From UBA6952 sp045562575 (lineage in GTDB: Bacteria > Chloroflexota > Dehalococcoidia > Lucifugimonadales > UBA6952): a stretch of DNA of 64,000 nt. Positions 28,504 through 38,616 of the stretch are shown here, one piece after another. The stretch covers positions 119,839-183,838 of the forward strand of contig JBJKVQ010000018.1 of NCBI GenBank assembly GCA_045562575.1. The letters run 5' to 3'. The translations under genes were made by a program, and so were the position numbers. The notes below the pieces were generated by a model. The model was not told the origin of the DNA and ran no database searches. It saw only the letters and a program-made list of their open reading frames with translations. Position 1 is the first letter of the stretch; every line of letters starts with the position of its first letter.

Positions 28504-29910
28504 ATGGGGAAAACTTTATTTGATAAAATTTGGAGTGAGCATGTTGTCGTTCAAGATATTGATAAACCATCATTGATATATATAGATTTACACTTAATTC
28601 ATGAAGTAACATCACCGCAAGCATTTGATGGACTTAGAAATAGTAATAGGAAAGTTCGAAAACCAGACCTTACAATTGCAACTGTTGACCATAATGTACC
28701 TACTAAAGATAGACATTTACCTATTGCTGATCAAATATCAAGAACACAAATTGAGTATCTTGATAGAAATGTTAAAGAATTTGGTATTACTTATTATGGA
28801 ATGAATAGCGCAGGCCAGGGTATCGTTCACGTAATTGGTCCTGAGCAAGGTTACACACAACCAGGTAAAACAATCGTCTGTGGAGATAGCCATACATCAA
28901 CGCATGGGGCTTTTGGAGCACTAGCATTTGGTATAGGTACTTCTGAAGTCGAACATGTGCTTGCTACACAATGTCTACGTCAGAGTAAACCTAAGACAAT
29001 GGAAGTTAGAGTAGATGGCAAATTACCTTTTGGTGTTACTGCTAAGGATATTATCCTAGGAGTAATTGGGCAGATAGGTGTTGATGGTGCAGTCGGACAT
29101 GTTATTGAGTATACAGGTGAAGCTATCCGGTCATTGTCCATGGAAGGCAGAATGACTGTTTGCAATATGTCGATTGAGGCTGGTGGAAGAGCTGGAATGA
29201 TTGCCCCAGATGAGATTACCTATGAATATTTAAAAGGACGACCTCATTGTCCCAAAGGAAGAAATTTCGATAAAGCTGTTGAAAAATGGGATCAATATAA
29301 AACTGATCCTGATGCGGAATATGACAAAGTAGTAATAATTAATGCTGAAGATTTAGCTCCTTTTGTTACTTGGGGCACTAACCCCGGTATGGTTGCAAAG
29401 ATTACTGATTCTGTACCTAATCCTGATTCTTTTGAATTAGAAAGCCAACAATTAGCAAGTCGTAAAGCCTTAGATTATATGCAATTAGATGCGGGAACAC
29501 CAATAAAGGATATATCATTGGATCGAGTATTTATTGGCTCCTGTACTAATTCTCGAATTGAAGATTTACGTGCTGCAGCTGAAGTTGTCAAGGGATATAA
29601 AGTAAGTGAAACAATTAATGCTATTGTTGTTCCGGGTTCATTTAAAGTTAAAGAAAAAGCTGAAAAAGAAGGATTGGACAGAGTTTTTAAAGAATCAGGA
29701 TTTGAATGGAGAGATGCTGGATGCTCCATGTGTTTGGGTATGAACCCTGATATTCTATCACCTGGAGAAAGATGCGCTTCTACTTCTAATAGAAATTTTG
29801 AAGGTAGACAAGGTCCAGGTGGGCTTACACATTTAGTTAGCCCTCAGATGGCAGCTGCTGCTGCAATACAAGGTACTTTTGTCGATATTAGAGACTGGTC
29901 ATTTAGATAA
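28504..29910 (+). CDS. leuC: 3-isopropylmalate dehydratase large subunit
   Basis: With LeuD it isomerises 2- to 3-isopropylmalate using a 4Fe-4S cluster. At 468 residues it has the aconitase signatures CGDSHTSTHGAFGALAFGIG, VFIGSCTNSRIEDLRAA and GCSMCLGMNPD, giving the three cluster cysteines. AGAGAGGAAATC precedes the ATG. leuD follows after 20 bases. Confidence 0.97.
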   Translation: MGKTLFDKIWSEHVVVQDIDKPSLIYIDLHLIHEVTSPQAFDGLRNSNRKVRKPDLTIATVDHNVPTKDRHLPIADQISRTQIEYLDRNVKEFGITYYGMNSAGQGIVHVIGPEQGYTQPGKTIVCGDSHTSTHGAFGALAFGIGTSEVEHVLATQCLRQSKPKTMEVRVDGKLPFGVTAKDIILGVIGQIGVDGAVGHVIEYTGEAIRSLSMEGRMTVCNMSIEAGGRAGMIAPDEITYEYLKGRPHCPKGRNFDKAVEKWDQYKTDPDAEYDKVVIINAEDLAPFVTWGTNPGMVAKITDSVPNPDSFELESQQLASRKALDYMQLDAGTPIKDISLDRVFIGSCTNSRIEDLRAAAEVVKGYKVSETINAIVVPGSFKVKEKAEKEGLDRVFKESGFEWRDAGCSMCLGMNPDILSPGERCASTSNRNFEGRQGPGGLTHLVSPQMAAAAAIQGTFVDIRDWSFR

Positions 29911-29930
29911 AAATATTAAGGAATTTATTT

Positions 29931-30524
29931 ATGGAAAAATATATTAAAACGAATGGTAAGGTTCTTCCTTTAAATCGAGCTAATGTAGATACTGATCAAA
30001 TTATACCTGCTAAGTATTTAAAAAGAGTTGAAAGAACAGGTTTTGGTCAATATTTATTTGATGCATGGAGAAAATTACCTGATGGTAATCCTGATCCAGA
30101 ATTTATATTAAATGATACACGTTACAATGAAGCTACTATTTTAGTTGCTGGTGCTAATTTCGGCAGTGGATCATCACGAGAACATGCACCTTGGGCTTTA
30201 AATGATTATGGATTTAGAACTATTTTAGCACCAAGTTTTGCTGATATCTTTAGAAATAACTGTTTTCAAAATGGTATGTTACCTATAGTTTTAGATGAAA
30301 AGATTATAGATAAGATTATTAAGAAATCATCCAAAAACCCAGAATACTCTTTAACTGTTGACTTGGAATCAGGGGTCATAACAGATTCTGAAGAATTGAC
30401 CATAGAATTTTCTATAGATTCATTCAAAAAACAATGTTTGCTTGAAGGTTTAGATGATATAGCTTTGACTTTGGCTGAGGAATCAATGATCAAAAACTTC
30501 GAATCGAGACATGTAATAACCTAG
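29931..30524 (+). CDS. leuD: 3-isopropylmalate dehydratase small subunit
   Basis: The swivel-domain subunit of isopropylmalate isomerase. At 197 residues it has NRANVDTDQIIPAKYLKRV at the N-terminus and ANFGSGSSREHAPWAL, which binds substrate carboxylate. It ends 9 bases before tgt, so tgt is probably read from the same transcript. Confidence 0.96.
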   Translation: MEKYIKTNGKVLPLNRANVDTDQIIPAKYLKRVERTGFGQYLFDAWRKLPDGNPDPEFILNDTRYNEATILVAGANFGSGSSREHAPWALNDYGFRTILAPSFADIFRNNCFQNGMLPIVLDEKIIDKIIKKSSKNPEYSLTVDLESGVITDSEELTIEFSIDSFKKQCLLEGLDDIALTLAEESMIKNFESRHVIT

Positions 30525-30533
30525 ATTGATACT

Positions 30534-31697
30534 ATGTCATTTTCATTTAATATTCATAACAATAATGAAGGTGCCAGAGCTGGGATATTATCTGTAGACG
30601 GAAATGAAATTTCAACCCCAGTATTTATGCCTGTAGCTACTAAATCAGCTGTACGTACTTTGTCTTCCCAAGACCTTATTGATCTTAATTTTGATATTAT
30701 TTTAAGTAATACTTATCATTTATATTTAACTCCTGGTACTGAAGTTCTTTCAGAATATAAAGGGTTACATAATTTTATGAATTGGCCTAAATCTATCCTT
30801 ACTGATAGTGGAGGATATCAAGTATTTAGTCTTAATCATAATACGAAGATTAGTGAGGATGGTGTCGTATTTAAATCTCATATCGATGGTTCATCTCATT
30901 TTTTTTCGCCTGAGTCAGTAATTGATATACAAAAAATAATAGGTTCGAATATTGTGATGCCATTAGATCATTGTATCTACTCTGCAGATGATGAATTAGC
31001 AGTTAGAAATTCAATGCAAAGAACTCATGATTGGTTAATACGATCTGTAAATTCTCATGATAGTTCTAGCAGTACCTTATTCGGTATTGTTCAGGGTGGT
31101 GTTTATTCTAATTTAAGAAAAGAATCTTGTTTTTTTGAATCAGAATTAGATTTGCCAGGCTATTCCATCGGAGGATTAGCTGTAGGAGAAGATAAAGCAA
31201 CAATGTATAGGATAGTTAGTGAATGTACTCAAAATCTTCCTTTTGATAAACCAAGATACTTAATGGGAGTTGGTTCACCTGAAGATTTAGTAACATGTGT
31301 CAGTTTAGGTATTGATATGTTTGATTGTGTACTGCCTACAAGACTTGCTAGAAACGGTGCAATTTTTACAAATCTAGGTCGAAAGAATATAAAAAAATCT
31401 ATAAATAAAGTACTAGATAGACCTTTAGAAGATGATTGTCTTTGTGAGTGTTGTCAAAATTATTCGACTGGATATATCCATCAATTGTTTAAAGTATCAG
31501 AAATACTTGGTTATCGTCTAGCAACTATACATAATTTATTTTTTTTAAAAAATCTTATGGTTAATATACGTAAATCCATTTTAAATAATACATTTAATAC
31601 ATTTAAAAATGAATTTCTTGCTAATTATCAGCCAACAAATGAAGAAGCACGAATGGCACAAAAAAAACATTGGCTAGAGAGTAGAAATATTACTTAA
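30534..31697 (+). CDS. tgt: tRNA-guanine transglycosylase
   Basis: Exchanges guanine-34 of tRNA Asp/Asn/His/Tyr for a queuosine precursor. At 387 residues, the TIM barrel has LTDSGGYQVFSL with the catalytic Asp, GGLAVGEDKATM, and the zinc site CLCECCQNYS followed by IHQLF. It is the last gene of the ilv-leu operon, an unexpected partner. Its 3' end overlaps the convergent amidase gene by 8 bases. Confidence 0.95.
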   Translation: MSFSFNIHNNNEGARAGILSVDGNEISTPVFMPVATKSAVRTLSSQDLIDLNFDIILSNTYHLYLTPGTEVLSEYKGLHNFMNWPKSILTDSGGYQVFSLNHNTKISEDGVVFKSHIDGSSHFFSPESVIDIQKIIGSNIVMPLDHCIYSADDELAVRNSMQRTHDWLIRSVNSHDSSSSTLFGIVQGGVYSNLRKESCFFESELDLPGYSIGGLAVGEDKATMYRIVSECTQNLPFDKPRYLMGVGSPEDLVTCVSLGIDMFDCVLPTRLARNGAIFTNLGRKNIKKSINKVLDRPLEDDCLCECCQNYSTGYIHQLFKVSEILGYRLATIHNLFFLKNLMVNIRKSILNNTFNTFKNEFLANYQPTNEEARMAQKKHWLESRNIT

Positions 31698-33087
31698 TTT
31701 CTGGATGCACGTTGTGAAAAGGATTTTCTTGTTCGTACGACCATGCAGCTTGATAAATTGTAGACTCATCAAAATAAGGTCCAGCAATTTGAAAACCCAG
31801 AGGTAATCCATTTGTTGATAATCCTGTTGGTATTGAACATGCAGGATGCCCACTGATATTAAATACTGTCCTAGCTTGCCTTGGGTAAGTTCTTGCTACT
31901 GTTTCTGGTTCATCGATTCGGCAAGCTTCTTCCATACTTGAAGCGGTCATAATTAAATCAAAATTAGCAAATTGGTTATTTATTTCTTGAGCGAGTTTTG
32001 TACGGGTTCTCAAAGCATTTACATAATCTTCACCATTGATGAAAAATCCCGGCATTAACCTTGTTCTAGTTGCTCTGCTATAGTCATTTGGTCGTTCTTT
32101 AAACCACTTATCATGAATTGATAGTGCTTCACTGTACATTATTATTGAATTACACGAGGAAAAATGACTTAAGGGAGATACATTAATTTCTTCAACTGTT
32201 GCACCCAGTTTTCTAAATGTCTCAGCAGCATTATCAATAGCTGTGCACATTTCATCTTCAGCTTTTAAGTCTGTAGTATAAAAATGACGAATTAGACCAA
32301 TTCTTAATCCACTAACACCCTTGTGAAGAAATTCTGTAAAATCAGGAAGTTTTTGGTTTTGTTCTGTACTTGGGTCATTCTTATCATATCCGGCGATTGC
32401 ATTTAACAGTAGTGCATTATCTTCAACTGTTCTTGTCATTGGACCAACATGGTCAAGCGAGTAACTTAATGGCATAACTCCTGACTTACTAACCCTACCA
32501 TAGGTTGCTTTCATCCCTACAATTCCACATGAGGTTGCTGGATTTCTAACTGAACCCCCTGTATCGGTACCTAGTGCAGCTGGTAACATTCCACTTGCTA
32601 CTGCTGATCCAGATCCACTCGATGATCCTCCTGGATGATGATTAATATTCCATGGGTTTCTAGCAGGTGGAAACGGAAGGTCGAATGCTGGGCCACCTAT
32701 GGCAAATTCATGCAAGGCTAATTTCCCCATTAAAATACCACCAGAAGATATTAACTTATCAGTAACATATGCATTTTTTTCGGATATATTTGATAATAAA
32801 ATTTTTGAATGTGCTGTATTCTCAAAGCCTTCAACATCAATAATATCTTTAAGGCCATAAGGTATTCCAGTCATAGGTGTAATTGATTTGTTTCTTTGGA
32901 TTATATCCTCTGCTTTGTGGGCGTCAGATAGAGCCCTTTCTGGTGTAAATTTTATATACGCATTCAATTTAGGATCAAGTTGTTCTGTCCTGGAAATTAA
33001 TGCTTTTGTGTATTCTACAGGAGATAATGTACCAGATTGAATAGCAATCGAAGCTTGTTTAAGTGTTAACCAGTGTAAATCATTCAT
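31690..33087 (-). CDS. Amidase (amidase-signature family)
   Basis: A 465-residue amidase with the Ser-cisSer-Lys triad region: GIPYGLKDIIDVEG (Lys), GGSSSGSGSAVASGMLPAALG and DTGGSVRNPATSCGIVGMK. It hydrolyses an amide; it resembles GatA-like and aryl-amidase enzymes but is not linked to gatB or gatC here. It is the last gene of a minus-strand group beginning with the NIL and MoaD-like genes, and overlaps the preceding small gene by 8 bases. The substrate is unknown. Confidence 0.9.
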   Translation of the reverse strand: MNDLHWLTLKQASIAIQSGTLSPVEYTKALISRTEQLDPKLNAYIKFTPERALSDAHKAEDIIQRNKSITPMTGIPYGLKDIIDVEGFENTAHSKILLSNISEKNAYVTDKLISSGGILMGKLALHEFAIGGPAFDLPFPPARNPWNINHHPGGSSSGSGSAVASGMLPAALGTDTGGSVRNPATSCGIVGMKATYGRVSKSGVMPLSYSLDHVGPMTRTVEDNALLLNAIAGYDKNDPSTEQNQKLPDFTEFLHKGVSGLRIGLIRHFYTTDLKAEDEMCTAIDNAAETFRKLGATVEEINVSPLSHFSSCNSIIMYSEALSIHDKWFKERPNDYSRATRTRLMPGFFINGEDYVNALRTRTKLAQEINNQFANFDLIMTASSMEEACRIDEPETVARTYPRQARTVFNISGHPACSIPTGLSTNGLPLGFQIAGPYFDESTIYQAAWSYEQENPFHNVHPEIK

Positions 33088-33283
33088 TGTTATTTGTACT
33101 TATTTTATATGGTGAAAAGACATTTGAAGGTTCGTCATACATGTGGTGTGAATCTGGCATAGTTTTTCTTAAAGATTCAGCTAATAATTTTGCAGTAATA
33201 ATTTCTTCGGAAAAATTCTCAACAAGTATTTCAAAACCTGATTCTCTTAGTTGTTTCAATAACATTTCTGATTCTGAATCCAT
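33080..33283 (-). CDS. Small acidic protein, unknown
   Basis: A 67-residue hypothetical protein. The start is ATG 33283 because AAGAAGGAATA precedes it; a longer start at 33325 would lie within the MoaD-like gene. It has no recognisable domain: a helical, acidic N-terminus (MDSESEMLLKQLRESGFEI) then ENFSEEIITAKLLAESL. It sits between a MoaD/ThiS-like gene and an amidase gene and overlaps the latter, so it is probably translated with them. Confidence 0.6.
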   Translation of the reverse strand: MDSESEMLLKQLRESGFEILVENFSEEIITAKLLAESLRKTMPDSHHMYDEPSNVFSPYKISTNNNE

Positions 33284-33296
33284 AATATATTCCTTC

Positions 33297-33575
33297 TTAT
33301 TTTCCACCAGCAACGGCAGGGACAATACTTACTTCATCCCCAGATTCTGTAGGAGTATTCAATCCATCAATAAATCGAATATCTTCTCCATTAAGATAGA
33401 TGTTTACAAAGTATCTTAATTCTCCATCCTCATCACATAGTCTATCTTTCATTCCATTGTATTCTTGTTCAAGCAAGTCAATTAACTCTCCAATGTTGGT
33501 AGCAGTTATTTCCACTTGATCTAATTCATTTGTAAGCTTCCTTAATGGGCCAGGGATTCTGACTTTTATACCCAT
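33297..33575 (-). CDS. MoaD/ThiS-family sulfur-carrier-like protein with GGK C-terminus
   Basis: A 92-residue ubiquitin-like sulfur carrier: IKVRIPGPLRKLTN at the N-terminus, FVNIYLNGEDIRFID in the middle and GDEVSIVPAVAGGK at the end. MoaD/ThiS proteins need a terminal Gly-Gly for adenylation; here a Lys follows, so trimming would be needed, as known for the HcyS-type carrier. The start ATG 33575 has GGAGGGG upstream; the track-level earlier start adds five residues without benefit. A NIL-domain gene precedes it (25 bases), implying sulfur transfer in cofactor or amino-acid synthesis. Confidence 0.85.
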   Translation of the reverse strand: MGIKVRIPGPLRKLTNELDQVEITATNIGELIDLLEQEYNGMKDRLCDEDGELRYFVNIYLNGEDIRFIDGLNTPTESGDEVSIVPAVAGGK

Positions 33576-33600
33576 TACTTTCCCCTCCAATTTTGTTTAT

Positions 33601-33858
33601 TTATCCTTCTACTAGTGAATCATTATTGGTATCATCATTTAAGTCATCTACTGTGACTCCTGAAGTTTTTGTCCATTCTAAACATTTATTTATTTCTTCT
33701 TCTGGGCCTTCTAAATCAAGAATAACCCATCCCATTTCTGGACGGACATCAGCTCTTCTAATGTTTGTAATTACTTCAAAGTTTTTACTGATGCTATATA
33801 TAATAGGTTCTGTAACCAAATTAGTAGGGAATGTAAATTTAACACGTTTTACCGACAT
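33601..33858 (-). CDS. NIL-domain protein
   Basis: An 85-residue ferredoxin-like NIL domain (named after its Asn-Ile-Leu motif, found at the C-terminus of methionine ABC ATPases). It shows VKFTFPTNLVTEPIIY and GWVILDLEGPEEEINKCLEW. A strong GGGAGG ribosome binding site precedes it. Stand-alone NIL proteins are often linked with sulfur amino-acid metabolism; the MoaD-like neighbour fits. An extended -10 TGTTATAAT (complement of 33934-33942) may drive this operon. Confidence 0.8.
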   Translation of the reverse strand: MSVKRVKFTFPTNLVTEPIIYSISKNFEVITNIRRADVRPEMGWVILDLEGPEEEINKCLEWTKTSGVTVDDLNDDTNNDSLVEG

Positions 33859-33933
33859 TTATAATATCCTCCCATTAAAACTATGTATATAGACACGAAG
33901 ATGTATCAAATAATGACTAATAATTGTTTAGGG

Positions 33934-33942
33934 ATTATAACA
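33934..33942 (-). promoter_or_regulatory. Extended -10 promoter for NIL-MoaD operon
   Basis: TGTTATAAT on the minus strand fits TGnTATAAT, and sits directly after the 3' arm of the 16S processing stem. It has no clear -35. The identical nine bases occur upstream of EVE-nth. Alternatively the operon reads from the 16S promoter. Confidence 0.45.
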
Positions 33943-33946
33943 AAAA

Positions 33947-33974
33947 CCTTAACAATTTGATAGTGAAAGGAAGG
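33947..33974 (-). repeat. 3' arm of pre-16S processing stem
   Basis: CCTTAACAATTTGATAGTGA and the next eight bases (28 in all) are the inverted copy of 35624-35651 with one mismatch. They flank the 16S gene and would pair in the transcript as an RNase III-type stem. Confidence 0.88.
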
Positions 33975-35620
<1,646 letters not shown>

Positions 35621-35623
35621 AAA

Positions 35624-35651
35624 CCTTCCATTCACTATCAAATTGTTAAGG
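35624..35651 (-). repeat. 5' arm of pre-16S processing stem
   Basis: The 28-base arm pairs with 33947-33974 at 27 of 28 positions. It lies only about four bases upstream of the mature 16S 5' end, closer than in Escherichia coli. Confidence 0.88.
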
Positions 35652-35668
35652 TAAATAGTCTTAAGTCC

Positions 35669-35680
35669 GTTTAAAGAGAA
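35669..35680 (-). promoter_or_regulatory. rRNA antitermination boxA
   Basis: TTCTCTTTAAAC on the minus strand closely resembles consensus TGCTCTTTAACA and precedes the processing stem. NusB/S10-dependent antitermination is expected. Confidence 0.75.
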
Positions 35681-35720
35681 CCTGGCGGATTCTATTATTA
35701 AAAAAACAAAAGACGGCTAT

Positions 35721-35739
35721 CTAAAGAATTGCTCTTTAG
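35721..35739 (-). promoter_or_regulatory. boxB-like leader hairpin
   Basis: A 7-base-pair hairpin, CTAAAGA with TCTTTAG and a five-base loop, lies upstream of boxA in the 16S leader, in the boxB position. Confidence 0.5.
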
Positions 35740-35749
35740 GTAAAAAGCT

Positions 35750-35778
35750 ATAGTAGTGAATTTATACATATATGTCAA
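35750..35778 (-). promoter_or_regulatory. 16S rRNA promoter
   Basis: On the minus strand TTGACA (35778-35773) and TACTAT (35755-35750) are separated by 17 bases; transcription should start near 35743. The leader to 16S is about 120 bases and holds boxB, boxA and the processing arm. Upstream, 35779-35970 is AT-rich with nothing else recognised. Confidence 0.75.
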
Positions 35779-35970
35779 GGAAAATTGGTATATTTCTACA
35801 AATCTAATGTACATTACCAATAATAATAATTATTTTGCGTGTTAATTTAATTTTTGCCTCAATGCACTAGCTTGATTAGACAAGGTGATTATTGTACGAA
35901 TGTGTTTTGGATAATGTAATAGATAACCAAGAGAGTTAATGTTGTTAATGTAAATTATTAATATCCAAAA

Positions 35971-36603
35971 TTACAATTTAAGATTTTCGAGTTTATTTTC
36001 AAGGGCTTTTTGACGTAAAGACATAGTGAGGTCACCACGAGTTCTCTCTAAAACACCACGTAGTTGATCAACAGTTCTGCGTAAGCCTCCTGTTACTGCA
36101 TCAGGGTAGTCAATTCCTGCTAACATACTGTACGTTTCATCCATGCATTCCATCCAAGTCTCACATGAATCTAATTGATCAGAGCGCAAGGCATCTAATA
36201 TGGTTCTTCGAAGCTCGCTTGCGGCTTCTGCTATACCATTTAAATATGGGGATATTTGAACACTCAAATCTTTTGGACTAGGAATTTCTTTATTGGTTAG
36301 AAAAGCCAAAGCAACATTGGCTTCTGTGAATTCTTTTTGAGCATCAAGTACATACCCAGATGACATTATAGGGGTATTTTCTATACTTTCATTATTTATT
36401 GTATCTATAAGTAACTTCGCTTGGTTAACGAGTTTTGAACTTTCTTCATATTCTTTTCGATGAGCATTTTTGATAGCAGCAGAACACAAGTGAATAATTT
36501 GACGAGTAAGTGGGTAGACTGTTTCTCGTTTAGTGTGAATACTTTCGAGGTCTTTTTTTGAGGATTCTATATTGATTTCGATTGATTTAATTATATTATT
36601 CAT
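35971..36603 (-). CDS. Translin-family protein
   Basis: A 210-residue all-helical protein of the translin/TRAX family, nucleic-acid-binding in eukaryotes and archaea. The C-terminal half is diagnostic: ISPYLNGIAEAASELRRTIL (about 122-141), then DYPDAVTGGLRRTVDQLRGV and ERTRGDLTMSLRQKALE. The N-terminal half is a helical hairpin with QIIHLCSAAIKNAHRKEYEE, like translin's RxxHRxE region. It probably binds RNA or DNA as an oligomer; nuclease residues typical of TRAX cannot be assigned. It follows thiE on the same strand by 25 bases. Family call by motif memory. Confidence 0.75.
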   Translation of the reverse strand: MNNIIKSIEINIESSKKDLESIHTKRETVYPLTRQIIHLCSAAIKNAHRKEYEESSKLVNQAKLLIDTINNESIENTPIMSSGYVLDAQKEFTEANVALAFLTNKEIPSPKDLSVQISPYLNGIAEAASELRRTILDALRSDQLDSCETWMECMDETYSMLAGIDYPDAVTGGLRRTVDQLRGVLERTRGDLTMSLRQKALENKLENLKL

Positions 36604-36628
36604 ATCTCTTTCTCTTAATTTTTATATG

Positions 36629-37291
36629 TTAGTTATTATACTTTTGTATTTTATCTACGAGAAGTTTTGTCGATTTTTCTGGATTGTCTGAAAGACTTAC
36701 TGCACTAATTACACAAATACCGTCAGCACCAGCATCTAATACCATATCGATGTTATTTATATTTATTCCTCCAATTGCAACAACAGGAGGCAAGCAGGAA
36801 AGTTTTTTAATTTCTGTTAAGTAGTTTAGAGAAGATGGTCTTGTATTAGATTTAGAGTCTGTACTAAACATAGCACCTATTGCAATGTAATCAGCCCCAT
36901 CACGAATCGAAAGTTTACTTTCTTCTATATTATTGTTTGATGTACCTATAAATTGATCGGGGCTTAGTATCTTTTTTGAATATGAATAAGGTAAATCATT
37001 TTGCCCTATATGAAGTCCATGTGACTCTGTTGCAACTGCTAAGTCAGCATGGTCATTAATGATTAATGCTGCATCGTATTCATCACAAAGCTTTTTTAAC
37101 TCAATTGCAATGTTTAATTGTATTCCTTTATCATTTTGTTTATCTCTTAATTGAATAGCTGTTGTACCTCCAGATAGAGTAGCTTTAGCTAATTCTACAA
37201 TTGAAATATCTTTCATGATTTCAGGATCTAAAATAACATAAAGCCCTTTGACTTTATGGACAGTATTTTTGTATTCATTCAATTCTTTCAT
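36629..37291 (-). CDS. thiE: Thiamine-phosphate synthase
   Basis: Joins HMP-pyrophosphate and thiazole-phosphate to thiamine monophosphate. TIM barrel of 220 residues: GLYVILDPEIMKDIS at the start, TTAIQLRDKQNDKG, LIINDHADLAVATESHGLHIGQNDLPY and VVAIGGININN. ThiL, the next enzyme, is encoded at 41858-42868. ATGA overlap with the upstream FmdB-like gene suggests co-translation. Confidence 0.94.
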   Translation of the reverse strand: MKELNEYKNTVHKVKGLYVILDPEIMKDISIVELAKATLSGGTTAIQLRDKQNDKGIQLNIAIELKKLCDEYDAALIINDHADLAVATESHGLHIGQNDLPYSYSKKILSPDQFIGTSNNNIEESKLSIRDGADYIAIGAMFSTDSKSNTRPSSLNYLTEIKKLSCLPPVVAIGGININNIDMVLDAGADGICVISAVSLSDNPEKSTKLLVDKIQKYNN

Positions 37292-37617
37292 ATATCTAAT
37301 CCTTCAGGCATAGTACCCTCTCTTGCAGCATTTATAGATTCTCTGATAGAAGAGGGCATTTCCATATTCCAGTCGGAGAAGTTTTTTTCTACATTTCTTC
37401 CAATGTTTCTTGGATCGTCATAAAAATCTCCAGAGCTAAAATTATTAGTTTCATGAATTTGTTGATTAGTTTTGGCAACAGAAAATTTACTTATAATTCT
37501 AGTTAAATTGCTTGATGTGCATTTTTTACATGCGGCAGAGATTGGACTATTTATTGAACGCGTTAAAACACTTGTTATAGTAGTACAGTCCAAACATTTA
37601 TATTCATAGATAGGCAT
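37288..37617 (-). CDS. FmdB-family zinc-ribbon protein (copy 2)
   Basis: A 109-residue protein with the FmdB N-terminus MPIYEYKCLDCTTITSVL and a zinc ribbon of Cys8/Cys11 and the later pair in AACKKCTS. The remainder is low-complexity and variable, as in the family. Regulatory or zinc-sensing roles are proposed for FmdB; none is proven. A paralogue lies 20 bases upstream. Confidence 0.85.
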   Translation of the reverse strand: MPIYEYKCLDCTTITSVLTRSINSPISAACKKCTSSNLTRIISKFSVAKTNQQIHETNNFSSGDFYDDPRNIGRNVEKNFSDWNMEMPSSIRESINAAREGTMPEGLDI

Positions 37618-37637
37618 ATTGTTCTCTTAATTTATGA

Positions 37638-37961
37638 TTATTCAGAACTTTGTGTGTTTATTGTTTTTCCATATTGTTCTAATTCTTTTCCAAAATTGTC
37701 ACCCATATCTTTTCTCATTCCCTTGACCCATTGATTAATACTATCAGGATTATTATCATCACGATCGCTTAGCGTTTCAAATGACGGGAGGTTTAAACCT
37801 GCATCCCAAGATGATTTATGGGTAAATGAGGACATTATCCTTTCAAGATTTTTACTTTTACATACGGGAATTGTACATACAAGATTTGGTGTTTTACCAT
37901 CTCGTATTAGGATACTGGATACATTATTGCAGTCGGAACATCTATATTCGTAAATAGGCAT
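37638..37961 (-). CDS. FmdB-family zinc-ribbon protein (copy 1)
   Basis: A 107-residue FmdB-type protein beginning MPIYEYRCSDCNNVSSILI with a second cysteine pair VCTIPVC. Its tail is unlike copy 2 beyond residue ~45, so the two diverged after duplication. Divergent by 38 bases from rnhB on the same strand. No function assigned. Confidence 0.85.
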   Translation of the reverse strand: MPIYEYRCSDCNNVSSILIRDGKTPNLVCTIPVCKSKNLERIMSSFTHKSSWDAGLNLPSFETLSDRDDNNPDSINQWVKGMRKDMGDNFGKELEQYGKTINTQSSE

Positions 37962-37999
37962 AGTTAATCACATAATTATATATGAAATATATTATATCA

Positions 38000-38611
38000 C
38001 TAATTAAAATCTTTGATAGGTGCAAAAGTTTTTCGATGAATTTGAGTTATCCCGAATTGTAATAATTCATTTGCATGTGCTTTAGTATAGTAACCTTTGT
38101 GATTAGTAAAAGAATAATTGGTGAAATATTTATCATATTTTTTCATCATTTTATCTCTTGCAACTTTTGCGATTATCGAAGCTGCAGCGATAGATATAGA
38201 TATATTATCTCCCCTAATTAAGGAAGTCTGATTTATATTAATTTCAGGTATTTCCACACTATCAATTAATAGATACTGAGGCTTAACATTTAGATGATTT
38301 ATTGCTCTTATCATAGAAAGTTTTGTTGCTGGGACTATTCCTAACAAATCAATTTCCTTAGCCGAAGATATGCCTATTCCATAACATTTAGAAAATCTTT
38401 TTATTAATGTAGTTAATGAATTTCTTTTTTTAGGCGTTAATTTCTTACTATCATTAATTTCTTTATAAAATTCGTAGTGGTTGTTTAAATCTAATACCAC
38501 AGCTCCAGAAACTACTGGCCCTGCAATAGTGCCTCTACCAACTTCATCTAAACCAGCTATAATTGTATAGTTTTTACGATATGCCTCTAATTCGAAATCT
38601 AAGGACGGCAC
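38000..38611 (-). CDS. rnhB: Ribonuclease HII
   Basis: Cleaves RNA of RNA-DNA hybrids and removes misincorporated ribonucleotides. The 203-residue protein has the type 2 signature AGLDEVGRGTIAGPVVSGAV (Asp-Glu), DSKKLTPKKR, and LLIDSVEI (Asp) with AAASIIAKVARD, the usual active-site set. Co-directional with mnmA (5-base gap). Confidence 0.95.
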   Translation of the reverse strand: MPSLDFELEAYRKNYTIIAGLDEVGRGTIAGPVVSGAVVLDLNNHYEFYKEINDSKKLTPKKRNSLTTLIKRFSKCYGIGISSAKEIDLLGIVPATKLSMIRAINHLNVKPQYLLIDSVEIPEININQTSLIRGDNISISIAAASIIAKVARDKMMKKYDKYFTNYSFTNHKGYYTKAHANELLQFGITQIHRKTFAPIKDFN

Positions 38612-38616
38612 TTATA

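Noticed and set aside
35728..35740. GCTCTTTAGG on the plus strand as boxA
   Set aside because: It is on the wrong strand for the minus-strand 16S; it is one side of the boxB-like hairpin. The real boxA is at 35669-35680.
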